Origin: Halioglobus sp.
GTDB taxonomy: Bacteria; Pseudomonadota; Gammaproteobacteria; Pseudomonadales; Halieaceae
DNA length: 64,000 nucleotides
Direction of reading: 5' to 3'
NCBI GenBank assembly: GCA_020443425.1
Contig: JAGRIE010000003.1
Coordinates: forward strand, 138,978 to 202,977
The notes beneath the pieces were generated by a model, which was not told the DNA's origin, did not search any database, and saw only the letters and a list, made by a program, of their open reading frames with translations. Position numbers and translations under genes: made by a program. This document shows positions 1 through 8,973 of this stretch, piece by piece (position 1 is the stretch's first letter; each line of letters begins with the position of its first letter).

Positions 1-669
1 ATCATCTTTGAATACTACGCGGCCAGCGAAGGCGTGGGCTTCACCCTGATCGATTCCGCCAACTGGTTGACGCACAAGGGCTCGGTGGGAACTGCGCTGC
101 TGGGTGAATTGCATATCCTCGACGATGACGGCAATGAACTGCCCGCTGGCGAGATCGGCACGGTGTATTTCGGGGGTCAGCAGTCTCGGTTCCACTACCA
201 CGATGAGCCTGAGAAAACGGCCGAGGCCTATAACGAGAGAGGATGGGCGACCACGGGCGATGTTGGGTATGTGGATGATGAAGGGTATCTGTACCTGACG
301 GACCGCAAGAACTTCACCATTATCAGTGGTGGGGTCAATATCTATCCGCAGGAAGTCGAGAATATTCTTGCCAGCCACGACAAAGTGGCCGATGTGGCAG
401 TGTTCGGCATTCCCAATGAGGAGTTCGGCGAGGAGGTGAAGGCGGTGATCGAGCCGATGAACTGGGCCGATGCCACCGATGAGACCGCCATCGAGATTCT
501 GGAGTGGCTGCGCGAGCGCATCTCGAAACTGAAAATGCCGCGCTCGGTGGATTTCCACCCCAAGTTGCCGCGTATGGATAACGGCAAGCTCTACAAGCGC
601 CACCTTGTTGAGGAATACCGCAAGCTGGCGGAGTCCGCGTCCGGCAAGCCGGACGGAAACAAGGACTAG
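1..669 (+). CDS. Acyl-CoA synthetase (AMP-forming), C-terminal part
   Basis: The reading frame is open from the first base of the window, so only the C-terminal 222 residues are present and the true start lies upstream. The protein belongs to the ANL adenylating family, which activates a carboxylic acid with ATP and CoA. Visible signatures are the A5-type motif YYAASEG at the extreme left, the hinge/A8 region DRKNFTIISGGVNIYP, and the C-terminal lysine context PRMDNGKLYKRHL, where the catalytic Lys normally sits. The substrate cannot be read from this part; the neighbourhood suggests a fatty or branched acid. It converges on the alcohol dehydrogenase with only 7 bp between the stop codons. 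Confidence 0.9.
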   Translation: MIFEYYAASEGVGFTLIDSANWLTHKGSVGTALLGELHILDDDGNELPAGEIGTVYFGGQQSRFHYHDEPEKTAEAYNERGWATTGDVGYVDDEGYLYLTDRKNFTIISGGVNIYPQEVENILASHDKVADVAVFGIPNEEFGEEVKAVIEPMNWADATDETAIEILEWLRERISKLKMPRSVDFHPKLPRMDNGKLYKRHLVEEYRKLAESASGKPDGNKD

Positions 670-676
670 CGCGCGG

Positions 677-1879
677 TCAGCCGCGAATCGTGCGCAGGAT
701 GCCGCGACACTCCTCCTCGCTGATAAAACGCGGCGAGGGGTAGTTGGCGCCCTCCGCGATCGCTGCGGACACCAGCGCCTCGATGTCTTCCTCGCGTATC
801 GCCTCGCTCGTCAGCGGGATGCCGATCTCCTCGTTCAGTTCCCACACCCTGTCGATGAGGGTTCGCGCCAGCGTCGCGTCGGGGTCGGAGCGTTTGCCCA
901 TGCCGCAGTAAACCGCGATATCGGCCAGTTTGGCGGCGGCGTCGTCCTTCATCAGTTCCAGCACATGGGGCAGTACCATCGCATTGCCCAGCCCGTGCGG
1001 GATGCCGTACTTGGCGCCGAGGTTGTGGGAGATGGCGTGTACATAGCCGACCAGGGCGTTGGTGATGGCGAGCCCGCCGTAATGCGATGCCAGTGCCATC
1101 GCCTCGCGCGCCTGCAAATTGCTGCCGTTGCGGCAGGCTTCAGCCAGGTTGTCAAAGATCAGGCGACAGGCTGCCAGCCCGTAGTAGTTGGTATCCTCCG
1201 TTTCCCAGCGCCCGATATAGGATTCGATTGCGTGGGTAAGCGCGTCCATGCCAGTGGCGGCGGTGATAGCGGCCGGCAGGCCGCGCATGACTTCGGGGTC
1301 TAGCGCCGCCGCTTTTGGAATCAGGCTGGGATCGATCACCGGGCCTTTCTCATGCGTGTCATTGTTGGATATAACCGCTATGAAGGTCGCCTCTGAACCT
1401 GTGCCGGCCGTGGTCGGCACTGCGAAAAACGGTACCGCCGGCCGCTTGCATTTCTTCGCGCCGATACAGGCGGCCGCCTTGCAGTTGTTCGCCGACCCGA
1501 GCGCTATAACCTTGGCCGCGTCGATGGAGGAGCCGCCACCGAAGGCCAGTACCGAGTCACAGCGCTCCCGCTGAAAGCAATCGATGCCCTGGTCCACCAC
1601 TGCCTCGGTGGGGTCCGGCAGTACACCGTCGAACACAGCGGTCTCGACACCGGCGCTGTGCAGCGCCGCCAGTGTCGGGTCCAGGATACCGAGTTCACGC
1701 AGCGGCTTATCCGTCACCACGAGGATCTTCCGCATGCCGAACTGGCCGATGGCCTGGCTCAGCTGTATGGCCGATCCGGCACCAAGAAACACCAGCGGTT
1801 TGGGCTGTGGCTTGGTGATGAAACTGCCCATCAGGCCCTGGCGAAGACGATAGAAAGCTCTCTTGTAGATGGCTGTCAT
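677..1879 (-). CDS. Iron-containing alcohol dehydrogenase
   Basis: A 400-residue member of the type III (iron-dependent) alcohol dehydrogenase family, which interconverts alcohols and aldehydes or ketones with NAD(P). The nucleotide-binding motif GGGS is at residues 114-117, followed by PTTAGTGSE near 155-163. The four metal ligands expected of the family are present: Asp212 and His216 in the MDALTHAIES segment, His281, and His295 in IPHGLGNAM. Length matches the family. It could act on alcohols or aldehydes produced during lipid catabolism; the actual substrate is unknown. It stands alone on the minus strand between an acyl-CoA ligase and a decayed gene. Confidence 0.92.
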   Translation of the reverse strand: MTAIYKRAFYRLRQGLMGSFITKPQPKPLVFLGAGSAIQLSQAIGQFGMRKILVVTDKPLRELGILDPTLAALHSAGVETAVFDGVLPDPTEAVVDQGIDCFQRERCDSVLAFGGGSSIDAAKVIALGSANNCKAAACIGAKKCKRPAVPFFAVPTTAGTGSEATFIAVISNNDTHEKGPVIDPSLIPKAAALDPEVMRGLPAAITAATGMDALTHAIESYIGRWETEDTNYYGLAACRLIFDNLAEACRNGSNLQAREAMALASHYGGLAITNALVGYVHAISHNLGAKYGIPHGLGNAMVLPHVLELMKDDAAAKLADIAVYCGMGKRSDPDATLARTLIDRVWELNEEIGIPLTSEAIREEDIEALVSAAIAEGANYPSPRFISEEECRGILRTIRG

Positions 1880-1992
1880 GGTGGATCCTCAGTGTGATAA
1901 GCGGGTTTAATTATTGACGCGGAAGATAACGCATATTGCGTACATTTCCCAATTGCGTTTGTTGCTCCGCGGGAGCGATCGCGCGTATTCCG

Positions 1993-2268
1993 ATGGATTG
2001 TTGGCCACTGATCGCAACGTTTGTGGTGCAGTGCCCTGTGCTCTTCTACGGTTTCCTTTTCGACGATTTCGTGCGCTTGTACACGGTATCCAATCGCCCT
2101 TGGCTGGAGGCCGTCGGCGTGCCGATGGGAGGACATCTGTGACACAGCTTCACGGCCTGTATCCGGGTGATGAAAGCGCTTGTCGGGCTCAACCCGCTGC
2201 CCTATCTGGCTTTTGGCCTGCTCATCTACCGCGTCAATGCAGGGCTGTTGTTTGGCATTGTTCTCGCC
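1993..2268 (+). pseudogene. Remnant of a polytopic membrane protein gene
   Basis: One plus-strand frame reads like the N-terminal part of a multi-membrane-segment protein. A hydrophobic stretch (IATFVVQCPVLFYGFLF) is followed by FDDFVRLYTVSN, then MGGHL, then an in-frame TGA at 2140-2142. The same frame then resumes protein-like sequence (ALVGLNPLPYLAFGLLIYR, then GLLFGIVLAL). The frame is lost where the RND permease gene ends on the opposite strand. The DDF...GGHL...GLNPLPY pattern recalls glycosyltransferase-39-like membrane proteins of several hundred residues; that family link is from memory. A premature stop plus loss of most of the gene argues for a pseudogene. No ribosome binding site is clear. 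Confidence 0.5.
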
Positions 2269-5200
2269 CTACCCGGCGTGTCCGGCAGGGGCGGCGTCGG
2301 TCTCAACTGCCGCGGGTTCTGCGGGTGGCGGCTGCCGCCTGAAGGGCAGGTAGAACACCGGGATGATGAACAGTGTGAATACGGTGCCGACCAACATGCC
2401 GGCCGTGATCATCAGGCCGATGCTGAAGCGGCTGTTGGCGCCGGGCCCGGTGGCGATCACCAGAGGCCAGACCCCCATCACGGTGGCGAAGGTGGTCATC
2501 AGAATCGGTCGCAGGCGCAGCGACGCCGCCTCGAGCACAGCCTCCTGCCGCGACATGCCCTGTTGCATCAGTTTGTTGGCAAATTCCACAATCAGTATGC
2601 CGTGTTTGCTGATCAGCCCGATCAGTGTCAGCAGCCCGATCTGGGTGTAGATGTTCAGTGTGGCAAAGCCCAGTGCGATCGGCACCACCGCGCCGAAGAT
2701 GGACAGCGGCACGCTGACCAGCACGATCACGGGATCGCGGAAGCTGTTGAACTGCGCGGCCAGCATCAGGAAGATCAGTATCATGGACAGCAGGAACAGT
2801 ATCGGGAAGGAGGAGGTCTCCTGCATAAAACGGTGGGAGGCGCCGGTATAGCCCGCCTTGAACTCCCCCGGTGCAATCTCCTGCAGTTTGCCGCGCAGGA
2901 ACGCCAAACCGGTGCCGAGGCTGTTGGGTGGCATCATAATGCCCTGTATGGTGGTGCTGTTCAGTTGCTGGTATTGCGTCAGTTCGTTGGGTTCAACCGT
3001 GGACTCCAGCGAGATGATCACCGACAGCGGCACCAGTTCATTGCTGGCAGTGCGCACGTAGTACTTCTCCAGTTCCTGCCTCGTCAGACGGAATCCCCTG
3101 GCGGCCTGCGGGATCACCTTGTAGGAGCGGCCCTCAAGATTGAAGCGGTTGACCTCGGACTCACCGAGCATCACCGACAGGGTCTGGCCGATTTCGCGCA
3201 TGGAGATACCCAGCCGCGAGGCCAGTTCCCTGTCGATATTGACTTTGATCTCGGGGCGGTCGAAATCCAGCGTCTGGGTGACGAACGCAAACAGCCCCGA
3301 TTCCATCGCGGCTTTTACCAGGTCTTCACCGACACGGTTCAACTCCTCGTAGTCACTGGTCGAGGCCACTACGAAACTGACCGGCAGGCCGGCGTCAAAT
3401 CCCGGCAGCGGCGGGGTGCCGAAGGCGAACATCTCCATGCCGGCGACGCGACTGATTTTTTGCTGGAATTCGGCCTGTACTTCCTGCTGTGTGCGCTCCC
3501 GCTGCGACCACGGGAACAGTGTAATGCCGCCGAAATTCTGGCTCGGCATGATGACCTGCCAGGAGTGGCTGAATTCGGGTATGCCCTTCCAGATGCGCAC
3601 CACCTCATCGAGGAAGTAGTCTGTGTACTCCAGGTTGGCGTAGCGCGGTGCAATGCCCGTGACATAGATGCCACCGGAATCCTCCTCTGGTGCAAGTTCC
3701 TCCTGCGCCAGTGAGAACAGCACCGGCAGGCTGGCGAGTATGCCGGCGGCAAACAACAGCACTGCGCCCCGATTGTGCAGACTGATGGATAACAGGCGCC
3801 GGTAGTGGCGGTTGAGCGCATCGAACCTCTGGTCCAGCCAGTTGGCGATTCGTCCCTGGTGCTCGCTGTCCTTGAGCACCCGCGAGCACATCATCGGGCT
3901 CAGCGTCAGTGCCACGATGCCGGAGACCACCACCGCCCCGGCCAGTGTCATCGCAAACTCACTGAAGAGCGCGCCGGTCAATCCGCCGATAAAGCTTATA
4001 GGCGCGTATACAGCGGCGAGTGTCAGCGTCATGATCACTACCGGCAGCGCCACTTCCCGCGCGCCCGCCATTGCGGCCTCGCGGGGTGAGGCGCCGAGTT
4101 CGATATGCCGGTGCACATTCTCCACCACGACGATCGCGTCATCGACCACCAGTCCGATAGCGATGATCATGGCAAGCAGTGTCAGCAGGTTGAGGGAAAA
4201 GCCCATCGCCATAATCAGGAATACCACGCCGATCAATGACAGTGGGATTGCGACCAGCGGTATCAGTACCACCCGCAACGAGCCCAGGAACAGGTAGATC
4301 ACCAGAATGACAATGAGGCTGGCCTGCCACAGGGTGGTGACAACTTCCTTCAGCGCCTCGTCAATCACCACACTGCCGTCCCAGTCCATGAACAGCTCCA
4401 TATCCGCCGGCAGGCGTTCGCGTATCCGCGGGATCGCCTCATGTACCTCCCTGGACACATCCAGCGGGTTGGCGTCCGGCGTTTGTGACACCGACATGAA
4501 AATTGCGTCGCGCCCGCTGGAGAGCGTTTTGACCTGGGTGGTCTCCGCCGACAGCTCCACATCCGCCACGTCGCCCAGCCTGACACGTTCCTCACCGTCC
4601 TGCCTGACCACCAGCTCCTCAAAATCCGCGGGCGTTTTCATGTCTGTGCGGGCATCCACTGTGGCGCGCACCAGATTGCCCTCGGTGGCGCCGGAGGTGG
4701 CGATGTAGTTGTCGCGCTGGATCGCTTCGCGCACATCGGAGGTGGTGACGCCGAGGGCGGCCATGCGTACCGGGTCCAGCCAGATGCGCATGGCCAGGAA
4801 CTGGCCGAAGATCTCCACCTTGCCGACGCCTTTCAATGTCGCCAGTTCCGGCTGTACCGCGCGCAACAGGTAATCGGTTATCTGGTAGGGGTTCATCTCG
4901 CGGGAGTGAAACGCCAGGTACATCATCGCGTCACCACCGGCGGCGGTGGTGACCACGGGCTCCTCGATATCGCTGGGGAGATCGCCCCTGGCCTCCCTCA
5001 CCTTGGCGATGACTTCAGACAACACATCGCTGCTGTTTTCGCCAAGCCTGACATAGACTTCGATCTCGGAGCTGCCGGGGTTGCTGCGTGAGGTCATGTA
5101 CTCGATACCGCGGGCACCGGCTATGCTGACCTGTAACGGTGTGGTGACAAAACCCTGGACTGTGCGCGCGCTGGCACCGCGATAGAGGGTCTCTACATAA

Positions 5201-5334
5201 ATGACGCTGCGCTCCAGCTCCGGAAACTCGCGGATGTTCACGCGCGACAGGGCGGTGCCGCCGAGCAGCAGTAGCAAACTGCTGACCACAATCGCGAGTA
5301 CGGGGCGCTGGATGAAATGGTCGGTGAAAGCCAT
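2269..5334 (-). CDS. RND efflux transporter, inner-membrane permease subunit
   Basis: A 1021-residue permease of the HAE1/AcrB-like RND family, a proton-driven pump that exports hydrophobic compounds across the envelope with a periplasmic adaptor and an outer-membrane channel. The first membrane segment (residues 11-29) is followed by the large periplasmic porter domain. The proton-relay pair Asp398-Asp399 lies in IGLVVDDAIVVVEN, and a second-half lysine occurs in GLISKHGILIVEF. It is the second gene of an adaptor-permease operon; the adaptor stop is 6 bp upstream of this ATG. No TolC-type channel gene is adjacent, so a channel encoded elsewhere is likely. Confidence 0.95.
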   Translation of the reverse strand: MAFTDHFIQRPVLAIVVSSLLLLLGGTALSRVNIREFPELERSVIYVETLYRGASARTVQGFVTTPLQVSIAGARGIEYMTSRSNPGSSEIEVYVRLGENSSDVLSEVIAKVREARGDLPSDIEEPVVTTAAGGDAMMYLAFHSREMNPYQITDYLLRAVQPELATLKGVGKVEIFGQFLAMRIWLDPVRMAALGVTTSDVREAIQRDNYIATSGATEGNLVRATVDARTDMKTPADFEELVVRQDGEERVRLGDVADVELSAETTQVKTLSSGRDAIFMSVSQTPDANPLDVSREVHEAIPRIRERLPADMELFMDWDGSVVIDEALKEVVTTLWQASLIVILVIYLFLGSLRVVLIPLVAIPLSLIGVVFLIMAMGFSLNLLTLLAMIIAIGLVVDDAIVVVENVHRHIELGASPREAAMAGAREVALPVVIMTLTLAAVYAPISFIGGLTGALFSEFAMTLAGAVVVSGIVALTLSPMMCSRVLKDSEHQGRIANWLDQRFDALNRHYRRLLSISLHNRGAVLLFAAGILASLPVLFSLAQEELAPEEDSGGIYVTGIAPRYANLEYTDYFLDEVVRIWKGIPEFSHSWQVIMPSQNFGGITLFPWSQRERTQQEVQAEFQQKISRVAGMEMFAFGTPPLPGFDAGLPVSFVVASTSDYEELNRVGEDLVKAAMESGLFAFVTQTLDFDRPEIKVNIDRELASRLGISMREIGQTLSVMLGESEVNRFNLEGRSYKVIPQAARGFRLTRQELEKYYVRTASNELVPLSVIISLESTVEPNELTQYQQLNSTTIQGIMMPPNSLGTGLAFLRGKLQEIAPGEFKAGYTGASHRFMQETSSFPILFLLSMILIFLMLAAQFNSFRDPVIVLVSVPLSIFGAVVPIALGFATLNIYTQIGLLTLIGLISKHGILIVEFANKLMQQGMSRQEAVLEAASLRLRPILMTTFATVMGVWPLVIATGPGANSRFSIGLMITAGMLVGTVFTLFIIPVFYLPFRRQPPPAEPAAVETDAAPAGHAG

Positions 5335-5340
5335 CGCTGT

Positions 5341-6474
5341 CTAAAACTTCACAGTGTCGTCGATGACAACACGTGCATCGCGGTACAGTTTGTTCTGCCC
5401 GACGGTGACCACCCATTCACTGCTTAGCAGCCCCTTGGTGATGGCAATCTTCCCGTCCCTGGTCGCCCCGGTTTCCACCACGCGCGGTTGGGCGGTGGTC
5501 TTGCCCTTGCTCTGGGTCAGCACAAACACTGTATTGCCATGCAGCGAGTATGTCACGGCCGTCTCCGGAACGGTGACCACGCGTTTCGGTTGATCCAGAT
5601 CGATAATGAGGCGCGCAAACATTCCCGGCAGCAGGCCGTCGCTGTCCTCGATGGTGGCGCGCGCCATCAGGTTGCGGGTACTGGTGTCGACCTTGGCGTC
5701 GATCGCGGTCAGGGTCGCCTTGAACACCCGCTCGGGAAAGGCCGACACATGCACGGCGATCGACAGTCCGGGCCGCAGGCTGGGAAAGTAGCGGTCGGGT
5801 ACCGAGAAATCGATCTCCAGTTCGCTGAGGTCCTGCAGGTTGGTGATTGCGGTGCCCGATTCGATGTAATCGCCGACCTTGACCCTTATGATGCCGGTGG
5901 TGCCTGTGAAGGGCGCGACGATGCGCTTGTTCTCCAGTTGGGCGCTGGTCCGGGCAAGTTGTGCGGCGGCACTGTCCAGCTCCGCCTGTGAGCGGTCGTA
6001 CTGGCTTTGCGGGATGGATTTCTGCTTGATCAGGCTGGCGTCGCGCTCGAACAGCTGGCGCGCCAGTTTGAGGTCGGCCTCGCGCTGCTTGCGCGTGGCT
6101 TTTTCGATGCTGTTGTTGAGAGTCAGGATGGGCTGCCCGGCTGTCACCTGCTCCCCGGATTCCACCGATATCTCAATTACCTCGCCGCTGGTCTCAGCGC
6201 TCAGTTCCACGCCGCGGGCGGCGCGAATTGTCCCGACGGTCTCGAGTTCGGATGGCCACACCGCGGATTGTGCGGTGGCGGCGCCGATGGTGATGGGTGG
6301 CGGTGTGAAATCGGTGCCGGCCAACACTGAAAACTTGTTGTACAGGTAGCCTGCTATACTGCCGAAAATGACCAGTAGCAGAACCACAACGAACAGATAA
6401 GCGCGCAATGCCCGGCCCCTTATAGTTGTTGTTCGGTTGTGTGCCCATTGCAGCGGCACGTGACGAGTGGCCAT
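5341..6474 (-). CDS. RND efflux periplasmic adaptor (membrane fusion protein)
   Basis: A HlyD/AcrA-type adaptor that links the RND permease encoded immediately downstream to an outer-membrane channel. After a short cytoplasmic N-terminus there is one membrane anchor (LFVVVLLLVIFGSIAGYLY). A split barrel-sandwich lipoyl-like domain (around GVELSAETSGEVIEI and IVAPFTGTTGII) flanks a helical hairpin rich in Lys, Gln and Ala, and a beta-barrel follows. The ATG at 6474 is preferred; a GTG at 6501 would add nine residues (MRGEAKALK) but has no ribosome binding site. Adaptor first, permease second is the usual order. Confidence 0.92.
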   Translation of the reverse strand: MATRHVPLQWAHNRTTTIRGRALRAYLFVVVLLLVIFGSIAGYLYNKFSVLAGTDFTPPPITIGAATAQSAVWPSELETVGTIRAARGVELSAETSGEVIEISVESGEQVTAGQPILTLNNSIEKATRKQREADLKLARQLFERDASLIKQKSIPQSQYDRSQAELDSAAAQLARTSAQLENKRIVAPFTGTTGIIRVKVGDYIESGTAITNLQDLSELEIDFSVPDRYFPSLRPGLSIAVHVSAFPERVFKATLTAIDAKVDTSTRNLMARATIEDSDGLLPGMFARLIIDLDQPKRVVTVPETAVTYSLHGNTVFVLTQSKGKTTAQPRVVETGATRDGKIAITKGLLSSEWVVTVGQNKLYRDARVVIDDTVKF

Positions 6475-6610
6475 TTTAAGGGCTTTGGCTTCCCCGCGCA
6501 CTATTCGTGGGCTAATTGCACAAAAAACCTTTGTATACAGGCCGCTGCGCCGGCCTCAGCCCTACGCCATAGCGGCTGCAAATGCAAGCGGCTAATCTAC
6601 GGCGAGCGCT

Positions 6611-6638
6611 TTGACGCCTGCGCTATATGGATTATGCT
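6611..6638 (+). promoter_or_regulatory. Sigma70-type promoter for the patatin gene
   Basis: TTGACG (6611-6616) and TATGCT (6633-6638) are separated by 16 bp, a good match to the sigma70 consensus. Transcription would begin near 6645, about 40 bases before the chosen start codon. This supports the start at 6684 over the in-frame ATG at 6627, which would lie inside the promoter. Confidence 0.6.
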
Positions 6639-6683
6639 TGCATCAATAGCAAAAGAAGCCATGGCTACAGGAGGGCTTTTGCC

Positions 6684-8357
6684 TTGAGAAATGCACGTAA
6701 GCTGAAGAATCTGCAGAAGCGGATGGACAACGCCACCAGTTATGAGGAGTGGGCCGAGGCCGCTCAGGGGCACGACGAGCTATCCGGTGAGAAGCGCTGG
6801 CGTCAGGTGGACCACACCCGACAGTACGACTACGCACAGATTCGCCTGCGCCTCGACAAGCTGCGCAGCCTGCGTGCCCGCCACGACTACCAGGGCCTGC
6901 TGTTTACACTGAACGAGGGTATCCACGGGAATATGGGCGGTATGGGGCGACACAGCCTCTACAGCCATGCGAAATTCGGTACCAAGGTGCTGATTGAGCA
7001 GTACATCGACGAGGTGGATGATTCGCTGCGTTTCCTCGCGGAGCTGGAGACTGACGAGATCAGTGTTCAGGAGAAGCTTGATTTCTTCTATCGTGCCAAT
7101 ATCTGCTTTGGTCGCTCCGCACTGATGCTGAGCGGCGGCGGTGTGCTGGGTTTCTATCACCTGGGGGTTGTTAAAACACTGCTGGAACAGGAGCTGCTGC
7201 CGCGCGTGATCTCGGGTTCCAGCGCCGGCTCGCTGGTCGCTGGCACACTGGGTACACACACGGATAAGGAACTGGATCGCTTTTACGATCCGGCCAATGT
7301 GCTGACTGAGGCAGAGCGTGAAGCGTCTGTGTTTACCCGAATGTTTTTTGGTGCCAATGCCCAGATAGATGTGGGCGACCTGGAGAAACTGATCGCGCGG
7401 ATGATTCCGGACCTGACGTTCCAGGAGGCCTACGAGAAGACCGGTCGGCAGATCAGTATTTCTGTCGCCCCGGCAGAATTGCACCAGCGCTCCCGCCTGT
7501 TGAATGCCATCACCTCGCCCAACGTCTACGTCAGGTCAGCTGTCATGGCCTCCTGTGCAGTGCCGGGGGTCTTCCCCCCGGTCATGCTGATGGCGAAAAA
7601 CCAGCACGGCGAGCGCCAGCCCTACCTGCCCACACGCAAGTGGGTGGACGGCTCTATCGCCGATGACCTGCCCGCCAAACGCCTGCAGCGGCTCTACTCC
7701 TGTAATCACTATATCGTGAGTATGGTCAATCCGATCGCCATTCCTTTCCTGGAAAACGACGGCAACCGCGGTGCCCTGAAGGGAGCCCTGGGCACCCTCG
7801 GTGTCGGTATGGGGCGCGAGTTGCTGAACTTTTATCGCGGTATGGTGCAAAATCGCAGTGAGACCTGGCCGCGTTTCAATATGTTGATGAGCAGCGTTCA
7901 TGCGCTGATGGACCAGGAGTACAGTGGCGATATCAACATCGTCCCGAAATTCCGCTGGTACAACCCGGCCAAATTGCTGTCGCACCTGTCAGAGAAGGAC
8001 CTGATCGCCCTGATGGAAGGGGGTGAGCGGTCGGCCTATCCCGCAGTGGAAGCCATCCGGACCTGCACCAAGATCAGCCGTACCATGGAGGAGATACTGA
8101 ACCGCTTCGAGCAGGGTGATCTGCGCCCGGACGAATCCGAGTATCACCGGCCCCGTTCATCGCGCCGTCGCCCGCCGCCAACCCGCGCTGACCGACAGGC
8201 CCTGCGCGAACATCGCCTGCACTCGGGGAATGTCGAAAGAGCCGCCAGTGGGAAAGCGGCGACGCCGCGCAAGAAAAGCACGACGCGAAGCAAATCCACG
8301 GTGCGGCGTAAACCCAAGGCACCGGCCAAGCCCGAGGATGCGCGCAAAGTCGCCTAG
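6684..8357 (+). CDS. Patatin-like phospholipase with DUF3336-type N-terminus
   Basis: A lipid acyl hydrolase of the patatin family using a Ser-Asp dyad. The oxyanion-hole motif SGGGVLGFYHLG is followed by the nucleophile elbow GSSAG (Ser180), and the catalytic Asp is in WVDGS (Asp322). The N-terminal region (RMDNATSYEEWAEAA onward) matches the DUF3336 helical domain found ahead of patatin in lipase/lysophospholipase proteins. The last 80 residues are rich in Arg, Lys, Pro and Ser and look disordered and nucleic-acid- or membrane-binding. The start is a TTG at 6684, because AGGAGGG at 6669-6675 is well placed for it; the upstream ATG at 6627 has no such site. It is probably a single-gene unit. 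Confidence 0.9.
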   Translation: MRNARKLKNLQKRMDNATSYEEWAEAAQGHDELSGEKRWRQVDHTRQYDYAQIRLRLDKLRSLRARHDYQGLLFTLNEGIHGNMGGMGRHSLYSHAKFGTKVLIEQYIDEVDDSLRFLAELETDEISVQEKLDFFYRANICFGRSALMLSGGGVLGFYHLGVVKTLLEQELLPRVISGSSAGSLVAGTLGTHTDKELDRFYDPANVLTEAEREASVFTRMFFGANAQIDVGDLEKLIARMIPDLTFQEAYEKTGRQISISVAPAELHQRSRLLNAITSPNVYVRSAVMASCAVPGVFPPVMLMAKNQHGERQPYLPTRKWVDGSIADDLPAKRLQRLYSCNHYIVSMVNPIAIPFLENDGNRGALKGALGTLGVGMGRELLNFYRGMVQNRSETWPRFNMLMSSVHALMDQEYSGDINIVPKFRWYNPAKLLSHLSEKDLIALMEGGERSAYPAVEAIRTCTKISRTMEEILNRFEQGDLRPDESEYHRPRSSRRRPPPTRADRQALREHRLHSGNVERAASGKAATPRKKSTTRSKSTVRRKPKAPAKPEDARKVA

Positions 8358-8388
8358 CCCGCGACTGCGACGGTCGCATTGACCTGAG

Positions 8389-8409
8389 CCGGGCCCGATG
8401 GCGGCCCGG
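8389..8409 (+). terminator. GC-rich hairpin after the patatin gene
   Basis: A 7-bp perfect stem, CCGGGCC (8389-8395) with GGCCCGG (8403-8409), follows the patatin stop. There is no clear T-run, so it is a weak terminator or a transcript-end hairpin. It contains the ATG at 8398 in its loop, which argues against that ATG as a start codon. Confidence 0.35.
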
Positions 8410-8433
8410 TCCGGGTCTTCCCGTCACAGCGCC

Positions 8434-8973
8434 GTGAACGTCCCTGCGTATGCCGAGATCCATTTGAGTCACATCTACAGTTTCCCGCCGCTGGAGAGTC
8501 CCGCCGCAAGGCGCCTGATCCTCGGTTCCATGCCGGGGAGGGCATCGCTGTCCGCACAGCAGTACTACGCACACCCGCGCAACCATTTCTGGCACTTTAT
8601 GGATCTGGTCTTGGGGGTGCCGGAAGCGGCACCCTATGAAGAGCGCTGCCGGGCGCTGGTGGCGACCGACACGGCGGTGTGGGATGTGCTCAAAGCCTGC
8701 ACGCGCAGCAGCAGCCTGGATGCCGATATTGACGAGTCCTCAATTGTCGCGAATGATTTTGAGGCTTTTCTGTCGGCCCATCCGCAGGTCCGGTGTATCT
8801 ACTTCAACGGTGCGAAAGCGGAGTCCGTCTACAGGCGTTATGTGCTGCCCGGCCTGCCCCCGCCGCTGGCGGGCATTGCAAGCCAGCGGCTGCCGTCGAC
8901 CAGTCCGGCGAATGCGGGCATTCCCTTTGGGACGAAACTGCGACAGTGGCAGCTTATCACGCGTACCGGTTGA
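8434..8973 (+). CDS. Uracil-DNA-glycosylase-superfamily protein (deoxyinosine glycosylase type)
   Basis: A small DNA-repair glycosylase predicted to remove deaminated bases such as hypoxanthine or uracil. The conserved N-terminal block IYSFPPL...RLILGSMPGRASL with QQYYAHPRNHFW is characteristic of the hypoxanthine/mismatch-uracil branch of the superfamily. A later IYFNGAKAESVYRR and a C-terminal LPSTSPAN motif correspond to the second catalytic loop. Start codon is uncertain: GTG 8434 is given, but homology only begins at TTG 8464, which would give 169 residues, typical for the family. The 3' end overlaps the convergent acyl-CoA dehydrogenase by 17 bp. Confidence 0.82.
   Translation: MNVPAYAEIHLSHIYSFPPLESPAARRLILGSMPGRASLSAQQYYAHPRNHFWHFMDLVLGVPEAAPYEERCRALVATDTAVWDVLKACTRSSSLDADIDESSIVANDFEAFLSAHPQVRCIYFNGAKAESVYRRYVLPGLPPPLAGIASQRLPSTSPANAGIPFGTKLRQWQLITRTG

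Noticed and set aside
2167-3714. 515-codon plus-strand frame opposite the RND permease
   Set aside because: A high-GC antisense shadow rich in His, Gln and Arg, with no domain; only its first 100 bases belong to the membrane-protein remnant.
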